A stretch of DNA of 64,000 nt. Source: Chitinophagales bacterium (GTDB taxonomy: Bacteria > Bacteroidota > Bacteroidia > Chitinophagales > Chitinophagaceae). Location: assembly GCA_020636505.1 (NCBI GenBank), contig JACJXR010000008.1, positions 1 to 64,000 of the forward strand, read 5' to 3'. Below are positions 18,059 through 25,721 of the stretch, piece by piece (the stretch's first letter is position 1; the number at the start of each line of letters is the position of its first letter). The position numbers and the translations under genes were made by a program. The notes beneath the pieces were generated by a model, which worked only from the letters and a program-made list of their open reading frames with translations, did no database searches and had not been told where the DNA came from.

Positions 18059-19159
18059 ATGTTCATAAAAGACATCATACAGGCTATCGAAGAGTTTGCA
18101 CCGCCCACCTATCAAGAGGGTTATGACAACAGCGGGTTGCAAATCGGCAACCTCGATGATGAGGCCAAGGGGGTACTTATTTCATTGGATGTGACCGAGG
18201 CTGTATTGGATGAGGCCATGGAGCGCGGTGCCAATATGATAGTGGCGCATCATCCCTTGCTGTTCTCAGGGCTGAAGCAAATAACCGGACGCAATTACAT
18301 AGAGCGCATCGTTCGCAAAGCCATTAAGAACGACATCAATATATATGCCTGCCATACCAATCTGGACAATGTACGCCATGGCGTAAACGCCAAGATATGT
18401 GAGAAGTTGGGGCTAAAGAACACCACCATCCTGTCTCCAATGGGTGGAGTATTGTATAAGCTGTTCACCTACGCACCGAAAGATGCTGCGGATAAAGTTC
18501 GAGATGCCTTGTTTGCAGCCGGTGCCGGGCATATTGGTGCTTACAGCGAGTGTAGCTTCAGTACGGATGGTCAGGGCAGTTTCCGCCCGGGTGAGGGTAC
18601 CAACCCTGCAATAGGTGAGTCGGAAGGAGCACGAGAAACGTTGGACGAGGTGAAAATTGAGGTATTGATGGACAAAGCATCCCGTAGTAGGGTGTTAAAG
18701 GCGCTGTTTGCAGCCCATCCTTATGAGGAGGTGGCCTACGAGATGATAGCCATTGATAACATCAACCAAGACTTGGGTGCAGGGATGGTTGGGGAGTTGG
18801 TTGCCCCAATGAATGAACCCGACTTTTTGGCTTATTTGAAGGAGAATATGCACACTACTTGTGTCCGTCATACCCCTCTGTTGGGCAAAGATGTGCTGAA
18901 AGTGGCTGTATGCGGTGGTTCGGGCAGCTTTTTACTGGGCAATGCCATAGCCGCAGGTGCGGATGTTTTTGTGACCGGAGATTTCAAGTATCACCAGTTC
19001 TTTGATGCTGATGGTAAGATAGTTATAGCCGATATAGGGCACTATGAAAGTGAGCAATTCACAAATGAAATATTTCAGGATATTATTAATGAAAAATTCC
19101 CTAATTTTGCCACTCTTTTATCAAATTTATCAACAAATCCGGTAAATTATTTTTATTAA
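18059..19159 (+). CDS. Nif3-like dinuclear metal center protein
   Basis: A 366-residue member of the Nif3/YbgI family, hexameric proteins with a dinuclear metal site of unsettled function (GTP cyclohydrolase I type 2 in some annotations). Metal-site motifs are YDNSGLQIG, MIVAHHPLLFSG, YACHTNLDNVRHGVN and, near the C-terminus, IADIGHYESEQF. GGSGSFL and VTGDFKYHQFFDADG are also conserved. Residues about 135-245 are the PII-like insertion typical of the long form (AAHPYEEVAYEMI). It lies 3 bp upstream of the zinc-ribbon gene, a pairing often kept in Bacteroidota. It is probably cytosolic. Confidence 0.92.
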   Translation: MFIKDIIQAIEEFAPPTYQEGYDNSGLQIGNLDDEAKGVLISLDVTEAVLDEAMERGANMIVAHHPLLFSGLKQITGRNYIERIVRKAIKNDINIYACHTNLDNVRHGVNAKICEKLGLKNTTILSPMGGVLYKLFTYAPKDAADKVRDALFAAGAGHIGAYSECSFSTDGQGSFRPGEGTNPAIGESEGARETLDEVKIEVLMDKASRSRVLKALFAAHPYEEVAYEMIAIDNINQDLGAGMVGELVAPMNEPDFLAYLKENMHTTCVRHTPLLGKDVLKVAVCGGSGSFLLGNAIAAGADVFVTGDFKYHQFFDADGKIVIADIGHYESEQFTNEIFQDIINEKFPNFATLLSNLSTNPVNYFY

Positions 19160-19162
19160 TAT

Positions 19163-19924
19163 ATGGCTAAGGTTAAAGAGTTTTCAATTGAAGAAAAGCT
19201 GGTAGCGGTACTTACACTGCAGAAGATCGATTCTAAAATAGATGAGATCAAAACACTGCAAGGTGAGCTGCCTATGGAGGTGAAAGACCTTGAGGACGAA
19301 ATAGAAGGCTTGCAGACCCGCATCAACAATATCGACGCTGAGATAGAAAGCATCAACAGCTTTATCAAAGAAAAGACCGACGGTAAGAAAGACGCGCAGG
19401 ACCTGATCAAGAAGTACGAGAAGCAGCAAGACAATGTGAAGAACAACCGTGAGTTCGAGGCGATCAACAAAGAGCTTGAAATGCAGGAGTTGGAAGTGAA
19501 GCTGAGCGACAAGCACATAAAAGACGCCAATCAGGAGCTGAAAGAGCGCAACGCTCAGAAAGACGCCACCAAGGATAAGATGAAAGACGTGGAAGATCAG
19601 CTGAAAGAAAAGAAAGCCGAGCTTGAGAAGATAATAGCCGAAACAGATAAAGAAGAGAAGCAACTGGCCAAAAAGTCTGAAATCGCAAAAGAAACGGTTG
19701 ACCCTCGTCTTTTGACCGCATACGATCGTATCCGTACCAACTACCACAACGGTTTGGGCGTAGTACCTATCGTGCGCGACTCATGCGGTGGTTGTTTCAA
19801 CGTGATACCTCCACAACGTCAGAGCGAGATAAAACAGCATAAGAAAATAATCGTATGTGAACACTGCGGACGTATATTGGTTGACCAAGAGCTGAACGAC
19901 AGCGTCACAGTAGACGGTAAATAA
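19163..19924 (+). CDS. Coiled-coil zinc-ribbon protein (C4-type, DUF164-like)
   Basis: A 253-residue protein. Residues about 15-185 are a continuous charged coiled coil (heptads of Leu/Ile with Lys/Glu, for example LEDEIEGLQTRINNIDAEIE). The C-terminal 50 residues contain a C4 zinc ribbon with CGGC and CEHCGR separated by about 21 residues. This is the YacF/DUF164 type, thought to bind nucleic acid or partner proteins; no activity is proven. It forms an operon with nif3 and is followed by a terminator at 19933-19963. Confidence 0.85.
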   Translation: MAKVKEFSIEEKLVAVLTLQKIDSKIDEIKTLQGELPMEVKDLEDEIEGLQTRINNIDAEIESINSFIKEKTDGKKDAQDLIKKYEKQQDNVKNNREFEAINKELEMQELEVKLSDKHIKDANQELKERNAQKDATKDKMKDVEDQLKEKKAELEKIIAETDKEEKQLAKKSEIAKETVDPRLLTAYDRIRTNYHNGLGVVPIVRDSCGGCFNVIPPQRQSEIKQHKKIIVCEHCGRILVDQELNDSVTVDGK

Positions 19925-19932
19925 TATTTCCT

Positions 19933-19963
19933 GAGCCCCGCCAAGAGCGGGGTTCTTCTTTTT
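19933..19963 (+). terminator. Rho-independent terminator after the zinc-ribbon gene
   Basis: Stem CCCCGC (19936-19941) with GCGGGG (19947-19952), loop CAAGA, followed by a T-rich tail TTCTTCTTTTT. Confidence 0.85.
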
Positions 19964-20011
19964 ACGGCGTTTTCGTCGGCTTAGGCACTCGGCATAGTCA
20001 ACATTTTGCCG

Positions 20012-20019
20012 TACTTTTG
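20012..20019 (+). promoter_or_regulatory. Putative -7 promoter box (TACTTTTG) of etfBA
   Basis: TACTTTTG matches TAnnTTTG exactly, 53 bases before the etfB ATG at 20073 and after the upstream terminator. No clear -33 element is visible. Confidence 0.4.
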
Positions 20020-20072
20020 CCAACCATTTTATACAGTTTTTTGTAGTTAAATATTAAACAGAAGCAACACTG

Positions 20073-20816
20073 ATGAAGATATTAGTTTGTATCAGTCAGG
20101 TTCCTGACACTACTACCAAGATCGCTTTCAGCGACGACAACAAGCAGTTCAAGACAGACGGCGTTACATGGATACTCAATCCGTACGATGAATGGTATGC
20201 ACTTGTTCGCGCTTTGGAATTGAAAGAAGCAGGTACAGCATCCGCAGTGCATCTTGTAACAGTAGGCGAGCAATCGGCAGAGCCTGTTATACGTAAAGCA
20301 TTGGCATTGGGTGGCGACGAAGCCATTCGTATCAATACAGCAAGCAGCGACCCATATGTTGTTGCGGCGCAGATAGCGGCTTATGCCAAAAGTGAAGGTT
20401 ACGACCTTGTACTTTGCGGTAAAGAAAGCATCGATTACAACAACGCAGCCGTTGGCCCTATGTTGGCCGAAATGCTGGATATGCACTATATAGGTTTCGC
20501 CAGCAAATTGGATGTTGCCGACGGTAAAGCTACCGTTGACCGCGAGGTTGAAGGCGGACATGTTACCAACAGTGCATCATTGCCATTGGTCATCTCTTGC
20601 CAAAAAGGCATGGCTGAGCAGCGTATACCAAACATGCGCGGTATCATGGCGGCACGTACCAAGCCGTTGAAAGTGGTGGAGCCTGCCGACGTACAATCCT
20701 TGACGGAGATATCATCTTACGAACTGCCACCTGCAAAGGGCAGCGTGAAGCTGATAGATCCTGAGAATATGGACGAGTTGGTAAGCCTGTTGCACAACGA
20801 GGCTAAGGTGATATAA
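20073..20816 (+). CDS. etfB: Electron transfer flavoprotein beta subunit
   Basis: Small subunit of the heterodimeric ETF that accepts electrons from acyl-CoA dehydrogenases and passes them toward the respiratory quinone pool. The 247 residues begin MKILVCISQVPDTTTKIAF. They carry the AMP-binding/adenine-nucleotide fold with LCGKESIDYNNAAVGPMLAE and the recognition-loop region SASLPLVISCQKGMAEQRIPN, matching the family signature around the conserved leucine. It is followed 30 bp downstream by etfA. It would serve fatty-acid or amino-acid oxidation together with dehydrogenases elsewhere. Confidence 0.96.
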   Translation: MKILVCISQVPDTTTKIAFSDDNKQFKTDGVTWILNPYDEWYALVRALELKEAGTASAVHLVTVGEQSAEPVIRKALALGGDEAIRINTASSDPYVVAAQIAAYAKSEGYDLVLCGKESIDYNNAAVGPMLAEMLDMHYIGFASKLDVADGKATVDREVEGGHVTNSASLPLVISCQKGMAEQRIPNMRGIMAARTKPLKVVEPADVQSLTEISSYELPPAKGSVKLIDPENMDELVSLLHNEAKVI

Positions 20817-20846
20817 TCAATTTTAAAACTCTTGAAATAATTATAC

Positions 20847-21818
20847 ATGTCTGTAATAGTTTTAGCAGAACACGAAAACGGTTCTTTCAAAAAGAAGACA
20901 TTTGAAGCGGTACAATACGCTAAAGGCATAGCCGATGCCATGGGTACTACTGCTACTGCCGTGGTATTGGGTACGGCTGACAACGCTGCTATGCAAGAGC
21001 TTGGTGCATACGGTGCATCAAAAGTGTTGAACGTGGCCGATGCTCGTTTGAATACATTGAGCGCAAGTGCATATACCAAAGCCATTGCCACAGCAGCCGA
21101 AAAAGAAGGTGCCAAGGTGATAATAGCTTTGAACGATGTTACCGGTAAAGCGGTGGCTCCACGAGTGGCTGCTCGCTTAAAAGCAGGTTTAGTTGCAGGA
21201 GCGGTTGCGCAGCCTGATATGAGCAACGGTTTTACTGTGAAGAAGATAGTATTCTCAGGTAAAGCGTTTGCCAATGTGACCATCAACAGTGATATCAAAG
21301 TAGTAACACTTATGCCTAACACGTTTGCCGTAGCCAAAGGTGAAGGCAACGCTGCTGTTGAGGCATTGGATGTGGCATTTGACGATAAAGACTTTAGCAT
21401 AGAAGTGAAGGAAGTGGAAGTGATGACCGGTGAAGTACCATTGGCGGAAGCCGAGTTGGTGGTAAGCGGTGGTCGTGGTATGAAAGGGCCTGAGAACTGG
21501 GGACCATTGGAAGAGTTGGCCAAAGAACTTGGTGCAACACTTGCTTGTAGCCGCCCTGTGGCAGACAGCCATTGGAGGCCACATCACGAGCACGTGGGAC
21601 AAACAGGTGGTACCATCCGTCCTAACTTGTACATAGCAGTGGGTATCAGTGGCGCCATACAGCACCTTGCCGGTGTTAACGGTAGTAAGGTGATAGTGGT
21701 TATCAACAAAGACCCTGAAGCGCCATTCTTCAAAGCTGCCGACTACGGTGTGGTTGGCGATCAGGCAGAGGTATTGCCTCGACTGATAGAAGCGGTGAAG
21801 AAGTTCAAAGCTTCGTAA
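20847..21818 (+). CDS. etfA: Electron transfer flavoprotein alpha subunit
   Basis: FAD-carrying subunit of ETF. The 323 residues have the N-terminal alpha/beta domain (MSVIVLAEHENGSFKKKTFE) and the conserved C-terminal FAD domain: VSGGRGMKGPENW, ACSRPVADSHWRPH, GQTGGTIRPNLYIAVGISGA and VVINKDPEAPFFKAADYGVVGD. All expected FAD-binding motifs are present. It is cotranscribed with etfB, and the terminator at 21846-21869 ends the operon. Confidence 0.97.
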   Translation: MSVIVLAEHENGSFKKKTFEAVQYAKGIADAMGTTATAVVLGTADNAAMQELGAYGASKVLNVADARLNTLSASAYTKAIATAAEKEGAKVIIALNDVTGKAVAPRVAARLKAGLVAGAVAQPDMSNGFTVKKIVFSGKAFANVTINSDIKVVTLMPNTFAVAKGEGNAAVEALDVAFDDKDFSIEVKEVEVMTGEVPLAEAELVVSGGRGMKGPENWGPLEELAKELGATLACSRPVADSHWRPHHEHVGQTGGTIRPNLYIAVGISGAIQHLAGVNGSKVIVVINKDPEAPFFKAADYGVVGDQAEVLPRLIEAVKKFKAS

Positions 21819-21845
21819 TAAAGTACACAACCAAGAGATAGATAC

Positions 21846-21869
21846 AGCCCCGCGTTGCGGGGCTTTTTT
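21846..21869 (+). terminator. Rho-independent terminator of etfBA
   Basis: AGCCCCGC (21846-21853), loop GTT, GCGGGGCT (21857-21864), then a T tract. Confidence 0.92.
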
Positions 21870-21917
21870 ATTGCTACATTTCTTTCACTGTATATCTTTG
21901 CGCAAAACTTATAAACA

Positions 21918-22349
21918 GTGAAACAAATATTGATCCTCATCATCCTTATTTCTTTTGTGAATAACACCAATGCACAAACCCAAGGTTTCAACAATGTAGT
22001 TTTCAACTACACGAATATTGACAGTAACAGCACGTCATATAATACAAAGCAACCGTGCAATAACGGATTGAAAATTACGGGTATAGTATTGTCTGCGGTA
22101 GGTGCAGGTGGCCTTGCAACAGGTATTCTTACACGTTCTGACAATGTAGATAAGAACATTCAGTATGTCAGTGCCGCATTAATTGTAATAGGTATACCAA
22201 TGGCTATCATTGGCAATACAAGTTGCGAACGTAAGAATAAACAAATCAACAATGAAGGAGGAAGCGGTACTGTATATCGAAATAGAACACCTATCGGCTT
22301 TGGTTTTGTAGCCAATAGTAAAGGTACCGGATTGGCATTGACTTTCTGA
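21918..22349 (+). CDS. Small exported/membrane protein of unknown function
   Basis: A 143-residue protein from a GTG start with a signal peptide (residues 1-19, MKQILILIILISFVNNTNAQ). Two hydrophobic segments follow at about 51-70 (LKITGIVLSAVGAGGLATGI) and 82-100 (YVSAALIVIGIPMAIIGNT). The tail RTPIGFGFVANSKGTGLALTF could form a beta hairpin. The layout is common among Bacteroidota hypothetical envelope proteins. No family or function is recognised. A terminator follows at 22442-22475. Confidence 0.65.
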   Translation: MKQILILIILISFVNNTNAQTQGFNNVVFNYTNIDSNSTSYNTKQPCNNGLKITGIVLSAVGAGGLATGILTRSDNVDKNIQYVSAALIVIGIPMAIIGNTSCERKNKQINNEGGSGTVYRNRTPIGFGFVANSKGTGLALTF

Positions 22350-22441
22350 CAATAGCAAGACAATAATAGCACCCGGTTTTCCTAACTTTAATAATACAAG
22401 CAACAACGACGAATAGCCCTTAATAATAAGTATGATTTTGA

Positions 22442-22475
22442 GCCTGTTTCGGATGAGTCCGAGACAGGTTTTTTT
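22442..22475 (+). terminator. Rho-independent terminator
   Basis: CCTGTTTCGGA (22443-22453) pairs with TCCGAGACAGG (22458-22468) with one wobble, followed by seven T residues. It lies downstream of the 21918-22349 gene. Confidence 0.88.
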
Positions 22476-22525
22476 ATGTAACCAAGGTTGCACCATGCTT
22501 ATGGCCTCTGTTTTATATTTGCTTC

Positions 22526-22741
22526 ATGACATTCTTTAAAAAGCATATACTCACCATCGTAGGACTTCTTGTAGGTCTTGTAGGCGGATATGTGTTCTGG
22601 TACTACATAGGCTGCACGTCGGGGCAGTGTGCCATCAAGAGCAATCCACTCAGCATGACCATGTACGGCGGTCTGATGGGAGCCATGTTAGGCAACCTAT
22701 TGCAAGATCTAGCTCTTAAGAATAAGAAGGCAGAGAAGTAA
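22526..22741 (+). CDS. DUF6132 family small membrane protein
   Basis: A 71-residue protein with one or two membrane helices (residues about 8-28 and 45-62). It carries the cysteine pattern YYIGCTSGQCAIKSNPLSMT followed by MYGGLMGAMLGNLLQDL, which fits the DUF6132 family of Bacteroidota. The two cysteines five residues apart suggest a disulfide or metal site at the membrane face. The function is unknown. It stands alone after a terminator. Confidence 0.75.
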   Translation: MTFFKKHILTIVGLLVGLVGGYVFWYYIGCTSGQCAIKSNPLSMTMYGGLMGAMLGNLLQDLALKNKKAEK

Positions 22742-23206
22742 TTCTCCTTTGTTGCATTTTATTCATGGCATAATTGATTCCTATTCGTATTCATGAACCG
22801 CATTTGTTGCAGTTTGTTGCGAAAACGGGTGTTTTTTTTTTCGGTCACCCTAAACTTGATTATCTCGGAATTCATAATTCTCATTTGTCTCTATTATTGC
22901 TTTGCAATTCAGGGTCTCGAGATATGACTACTGTGTTTCGCGAGATTCCGCCTCGTGGGCCGGAATGACAAGTGTGTGTTTCTCGTGTCGTAAATGCCCT
23001 CTTGTGGGTTGTATGTGCCGGTAATTGTTACGAATTGTTACGTTTTGTTCTGTTCGGGGGAGGGGGTATTTTTTTCATGGTTTTCACGTATTATTTATTA
23101 GAGCAAATATACGTTAATTGTGTTATTTATTAAAGTTGTTTACAGTTTTTTCAAATACAACAGATTATAATTTCACTTACTTTTACTTTAGCTAAAATCG
23201 ACGGTC
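22742..23206. other. Gene-free region with repeat-like element
   Basis: A stretch of 465 bp between the DUF6132 gene and the next secreted protein. The frames here are short and have no coding character; the 64-residue frame at 22774-22968 lies across the repeat-like element and is judged spurious. The right part (about 22980-23160) has only T- and G-rich runs and probably contains the promoter of the next gene. Confidence 0.6.
22844..22969. repeat. REP/MITE-like intergenic repeat element (candidate)
   Basis: The element begins GTCACCCTAAACTTGAT and ends CCGGAATGAC, so its outer bases GTCA and TGAC are inverted. Inside, AATTCAGGGTCTCGAGATATGAC and the near-palindrome ATTCCGCC-tcgtg-GGCCGGAAT are recognisable. 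The GTCACCCT...CAGGGTCT arrangement resembles dispersed intergenic repeats seen in many Bacteroidota and other genomes. Only one copy is in the window, so dispersal cannot be shown here. Confidence 0.45.
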
Positions 23207-23530
23207 ATGTACAGAATATTCGCATTCCTCTTTATAGCCATGTTGCCTGCGATGGCAATGGCGCAACAAGGTGAGAAAATAAAGTGTAAAGTGGTGGACG
23301 GAGAAACCTTTAAGCCGGTGAAATACGCCGTGGCTACTGTGGAAGGTATCAAAGACACCGCAAGCCGCAAAGGCATATTCATCATATACATACACAACCC
23401 TGTACAGGTGCATTTGGAGGCTGAGGGTTACGAGCCGATAGACATCAACGTGCAGCCGGGTGCGGGTAAGAACGAACAATACCTGAAGATGTACCGCGGC
23501 ACTCGCCGCAGGCATGGTATTGTGAATTAA
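23207..23530 (+). CDS. Secreted CarboxypepD_reg-like domain protein
   Basis: A 107-residue protein with a signal peptide (residues 1-19, ending AMAMAQ). The rest is one carboxypeptidase regulatory-like beta-sandwich: GEKIKCKVVDGETFKPVKYA, VEGIKDTASRKGIFIIYI, VQVHLEAEGYEPIDINV. The G-x-V-x-D ... T-x-x-x-G-x-F pattern is that of the domain found at the N-terminus of TonB receptors, here as a stand-alone exported unit. There is no barrel or sorting tail. It converges on the next gene with 4 bp between stops. Confidence 0.7.
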   Translation: MYRIFAFLFIAMLPAMAMAQQGEKIKCKVVDGETFKPVKYAVATVEGIKDTASRKGIFIIYIHNPVQVHLEAEGYEPIDINVQPGAGKNEQYLKMYRGTRRRHGIVN

Positions 23531-23534
23531 GATA

Positions 23535-24206
23535 TTACCAATTGTATTTTTTACGGTCGCCTTTCGCAGCTTCTATTTGAGAATTGCAGAAGGTTTCAAA
23601 CGCTGTTGCGTCTACATCGTTTTGTGCCACCATCCATTGGTACATGCGATTGTCCACACAATTGATGGTGAGTGTACCATGCCTGAGCAACAGCTTCTCC
23701 ACTTCGGCCCAATGTATATGCCTTTGTCTGAGCGACATGGGTAAATCGATGCCTGAATCAGAGACGGATACCATAGGAGCCTTGTCGCTAGTTTCCGTAA
23801 ACAGAGAGTAAACAATTGTCGCACCTATGATGCCGAAGATACCTGTCAATACCATTGCATTGTTCATCGTTGCATTGGCGGCAATTGCGATACAAAGTAT
23901 CAACTCGACAATGCGCACGGTGCGATTGTTGTTTTTGCGCAGCAGCCACTTGTTGCGAAACATGGCCAAGTACAGTATGATGATACCGATACCCATCAAT
24001 ATGTACTCAGGCAACAATATCAGGTGCATGTTCACTTCTGCGGGATTCTCCACCGTTTCCCAACTGAAGGGCATGATGCTCATGTTCATGAACATGATGA
24101 CGATGAATGCGGATGCCGCCAACAATGCGAACCCCATTATGAGGTGCAATGTGGTTACCTGATGTGGTTTTACCTTCTGAGCGGACAGCGGTATTTCAAA
24201 ATTCAT
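23535..24206 (-). CDS. Four-helix membrane protein with PH-like C-terminus
   Basis: A 223-residue protein. Four hydrophobic helices lie at about 20-45, 62-84, 98-115 and 118-138. A soluble C-terminal part (SVSDSGIDLPMSLRQRHIHWAEVEKLLLRHGTLTINCVDNRMYQW) looks like the small beta-barrel (PH-like) domain that follows membrane segments in many Bacteroidota proteins. The function is unknown. It lies 27 bp after the cupin gene and is probably cotranscribed with the two genes upstream. A TATTTTTG box (24211-24218) ends 4 bases before the ATG. Confidence 0.65.
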   Translation of the reverse strand: MNFEIPLSAQKVKPHQVTTLHLIMGFALLAASAFIVIMFMNMSIMPFSWETVENPAEVNMHLILLPEYILMGIGIIILYLAMFRNKWLLRKNNNRTVRIVELILCIAIAANATMNNAMVLTGIFGIIGATIVYSLFTETSDKAPMVSVSDSGIDLPMSLRQRHIHWAEVEKLLLRHGTLTINCVDNRMYQWMVAQNDVDATAFETFCNSQIEAAKGDRKKYNW

Positions 24207-24233
24207 GCTGCAAAAATAGTATTTGGTATCGGC

Positions 24234-24602
24234 TTAGTCGAGCCTGTATGTATCTGATGCGTGTTCTTCCACAGAGTTCTGTTCCAAAAACGTACAGTCT
24301 GTTACGGGTATCAACTCGTGCCAGATGTACGGAGGTATCTCGAAGCGAACCGGTCCTGTATATTCTGCTGTGGTTATTTCAGTATCGTCGATATGTTTGC
24401 TGTTGAAGGTACAAGTACCGTTAAGCAACAACAATATTTCAGGGTTTTTGGTGGCTGAGCCACCCTTGTGATAATGCCTGCCGCTTACCGACCCTGCTTT
24501 TCTGAAAACGATGAGGTGCTTACCCGTCCTAGTATTCTCAAACTCAGCTGTATAGCCACGAGTATCTTCACTCAATGGAGGTATTGGTGTGGCCTTTATC
24601 AT
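24234..24602 (-). CDS. Small cupin-type protein
   Basis: A 122-residue single-domain protein. RTGKHLIVFRKAGSVSGRHYHKG gives the first cupin motif with two histidines, and the later PPYIWHELIPVTDCTFLEQN gives the second with one histidine. The size and motif order fit a small cupin, close to FdtA/WxcM-like sugar isomerases or uncharacterised cupins. A metal site is plausible from the histidines. Its ATG overlaps the stop of the DUF1835 gene by 4 bp (ATGA), so translation is coupled. Confidence 0.72.
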   Translation of the reverse strand: MIKATPIPPLSEDTRGYTAEFENTRTGKHLIVFRKAGSVSGRHYHKGGSATKNPEILLLLNGTCTFNSKHIDDTEITTAEYTGPVRFEIPPYIWHELIPVTDCTFLEQNSVEEHASDTYRLD

Positions 24603-25468
24603 GCGGTCTCTTCGTTTTCGCCGGACTCATCTTCCATTGGAGTGTCTTGGCCTTCGGGAACAGGAGCTCCACCCGGTAGCTTCACATTGAAGTCGCGCAG
24701 TGTTTTGTTGGCATCACCTTCCAACAACAGCATTTCCTGCTCTGCCAATTTGCGCAGCCTCCATCCGAGGAACAGATCGCCCGTAGGGATGTTCATCTTC
24801 TTCATGGCTTGATTGACAATGCGGTGTGCCTTTTGGAATTGATGAGAGCAGAAACTCAAGAGTTGGTCGTCGAAGAAACTCCTTTCTTTGGTATATAGTT
24901 TTTTACCGCCTTCCAACAATCTCAAGCCTGAATTCTCCTCGACTATATTGCTCCATTCTTCACCATCCACTTCCAGTTCTGCAGGAGTAACGGGGCGAGC
25001 CAATCTACGAGCCTTGACAAGCTCTTTTGGCAGTATTTCGCTCATGTTTTGCGGGTAGTATACTTTGCCTTCTTCGTCGAGGAAGGGTAGGCCGCCAAGG
25101 TTCAGGACATAATATCTGTCCAAATGCTTGGCCAAGTATTGCAGCGCCCAATAGTATGCACAAACATCGGCAGGCCAAGGAGCCATCCATAGCCATACCA
25201 CATCATCTTCGTTATTGTTCAGTTGTGTCACCACCTGCAGCAGTCGCTCCAAGTCATCCACCTTCACTTCATTCTTGTCTTCTGTTACCACCTGTTGCCA
25301 AAACTCGGTACGCATATCGCTGAACGATTGCCCTTCGGCACGCTTAAGTGGACCCACGTGCAATATGTCGCGCAGTATCACCACTTCTCCCGCCATCTCG
25401 GGTTCATTGCTTATCGCTTCCAACAAAGGAGGTGCTGCCATATTTCCAACAACTATGTGATATATCAT
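24599..25468 (-). CDS. DUF1835 domain protein
   Basis: A 289-residue soluble protein. The opening MIYHIVVGNMAAPPLLEAI and VVILRDILHVGPLKRAEGQSF match the N-terminal signature of DUF1835, and the C-terminal helical part fits the usual length with an acidic tail (QDTPMEDESGENEETA). The function is not established. It is first in a three-gene minus-strand cluster with the cupin and membrane protein genes. Confidence 0.8.
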   Translation of the reverse strand: MIYHIVVGNMAAPPLLEAISNEPEMAGEVVILRDILHVGPLKRAEGQSFSDMRTEFWQQVVTEDKNEVKVDDLERLLQVVTQLNNNEDDVVWLWMAPWPADVCAYYWALQYLAKHLDRYYVLNLGGLPFLDEEGKVYYPQNMSEILPKELVKARRLARPVTPAELEVDGEEWSNIVEENSGLRLLEGGKKLYTKERSFFDDQLLSFCSHQFQKAHRIVNQAMKKMNIPTGDLFLGWRLRKLAEQEMLLLEGDANKTLRDFNVKLPGGAPVPEGQDTPMEDESGENEETA

Positions 25469-25601
25469 GGAGGTAAAAATAAGCGATTAGCATTGCAGGT
25501 AGAATAATCGGGGAAGGATTTGTATCCACATGCCGTCTTATGTAGTTGATAAATATTTAGTTATATGACAATTTGTTTAAATAAAAAACAAAGTTCAGGG
25601 C

Positions 25602-25632
25602 TTGTAAAAAAAATGTTAAAAGATTAGCTTTA
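25602..25632 (+). promoter_or_regulatory. Putative promoter of the Ig-repeat metalloprotease gene
   Basis: TTG at 25602-25604 and TAGCTTTA at 25625-25632 are spaced by 20 bases, one mismatch from TAnnTTTG. The leader to the ATG at 25722 would be about 85 bases. Confidence 0.35.
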
Positions 25633-25721
25633 TAAGCCCGCTAGATTATTACGAATACCCCTACGAAGATTACGATAAGGCTTTGCCTTTGAACATATTT
25701 AATATTCTTAACTGCATACTT

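Noticed and set aside
22774..22968. 64-codon frame in the gene-free region
   Set aside because: It lies across the REP/MITE-like element and has no coding character or known family.
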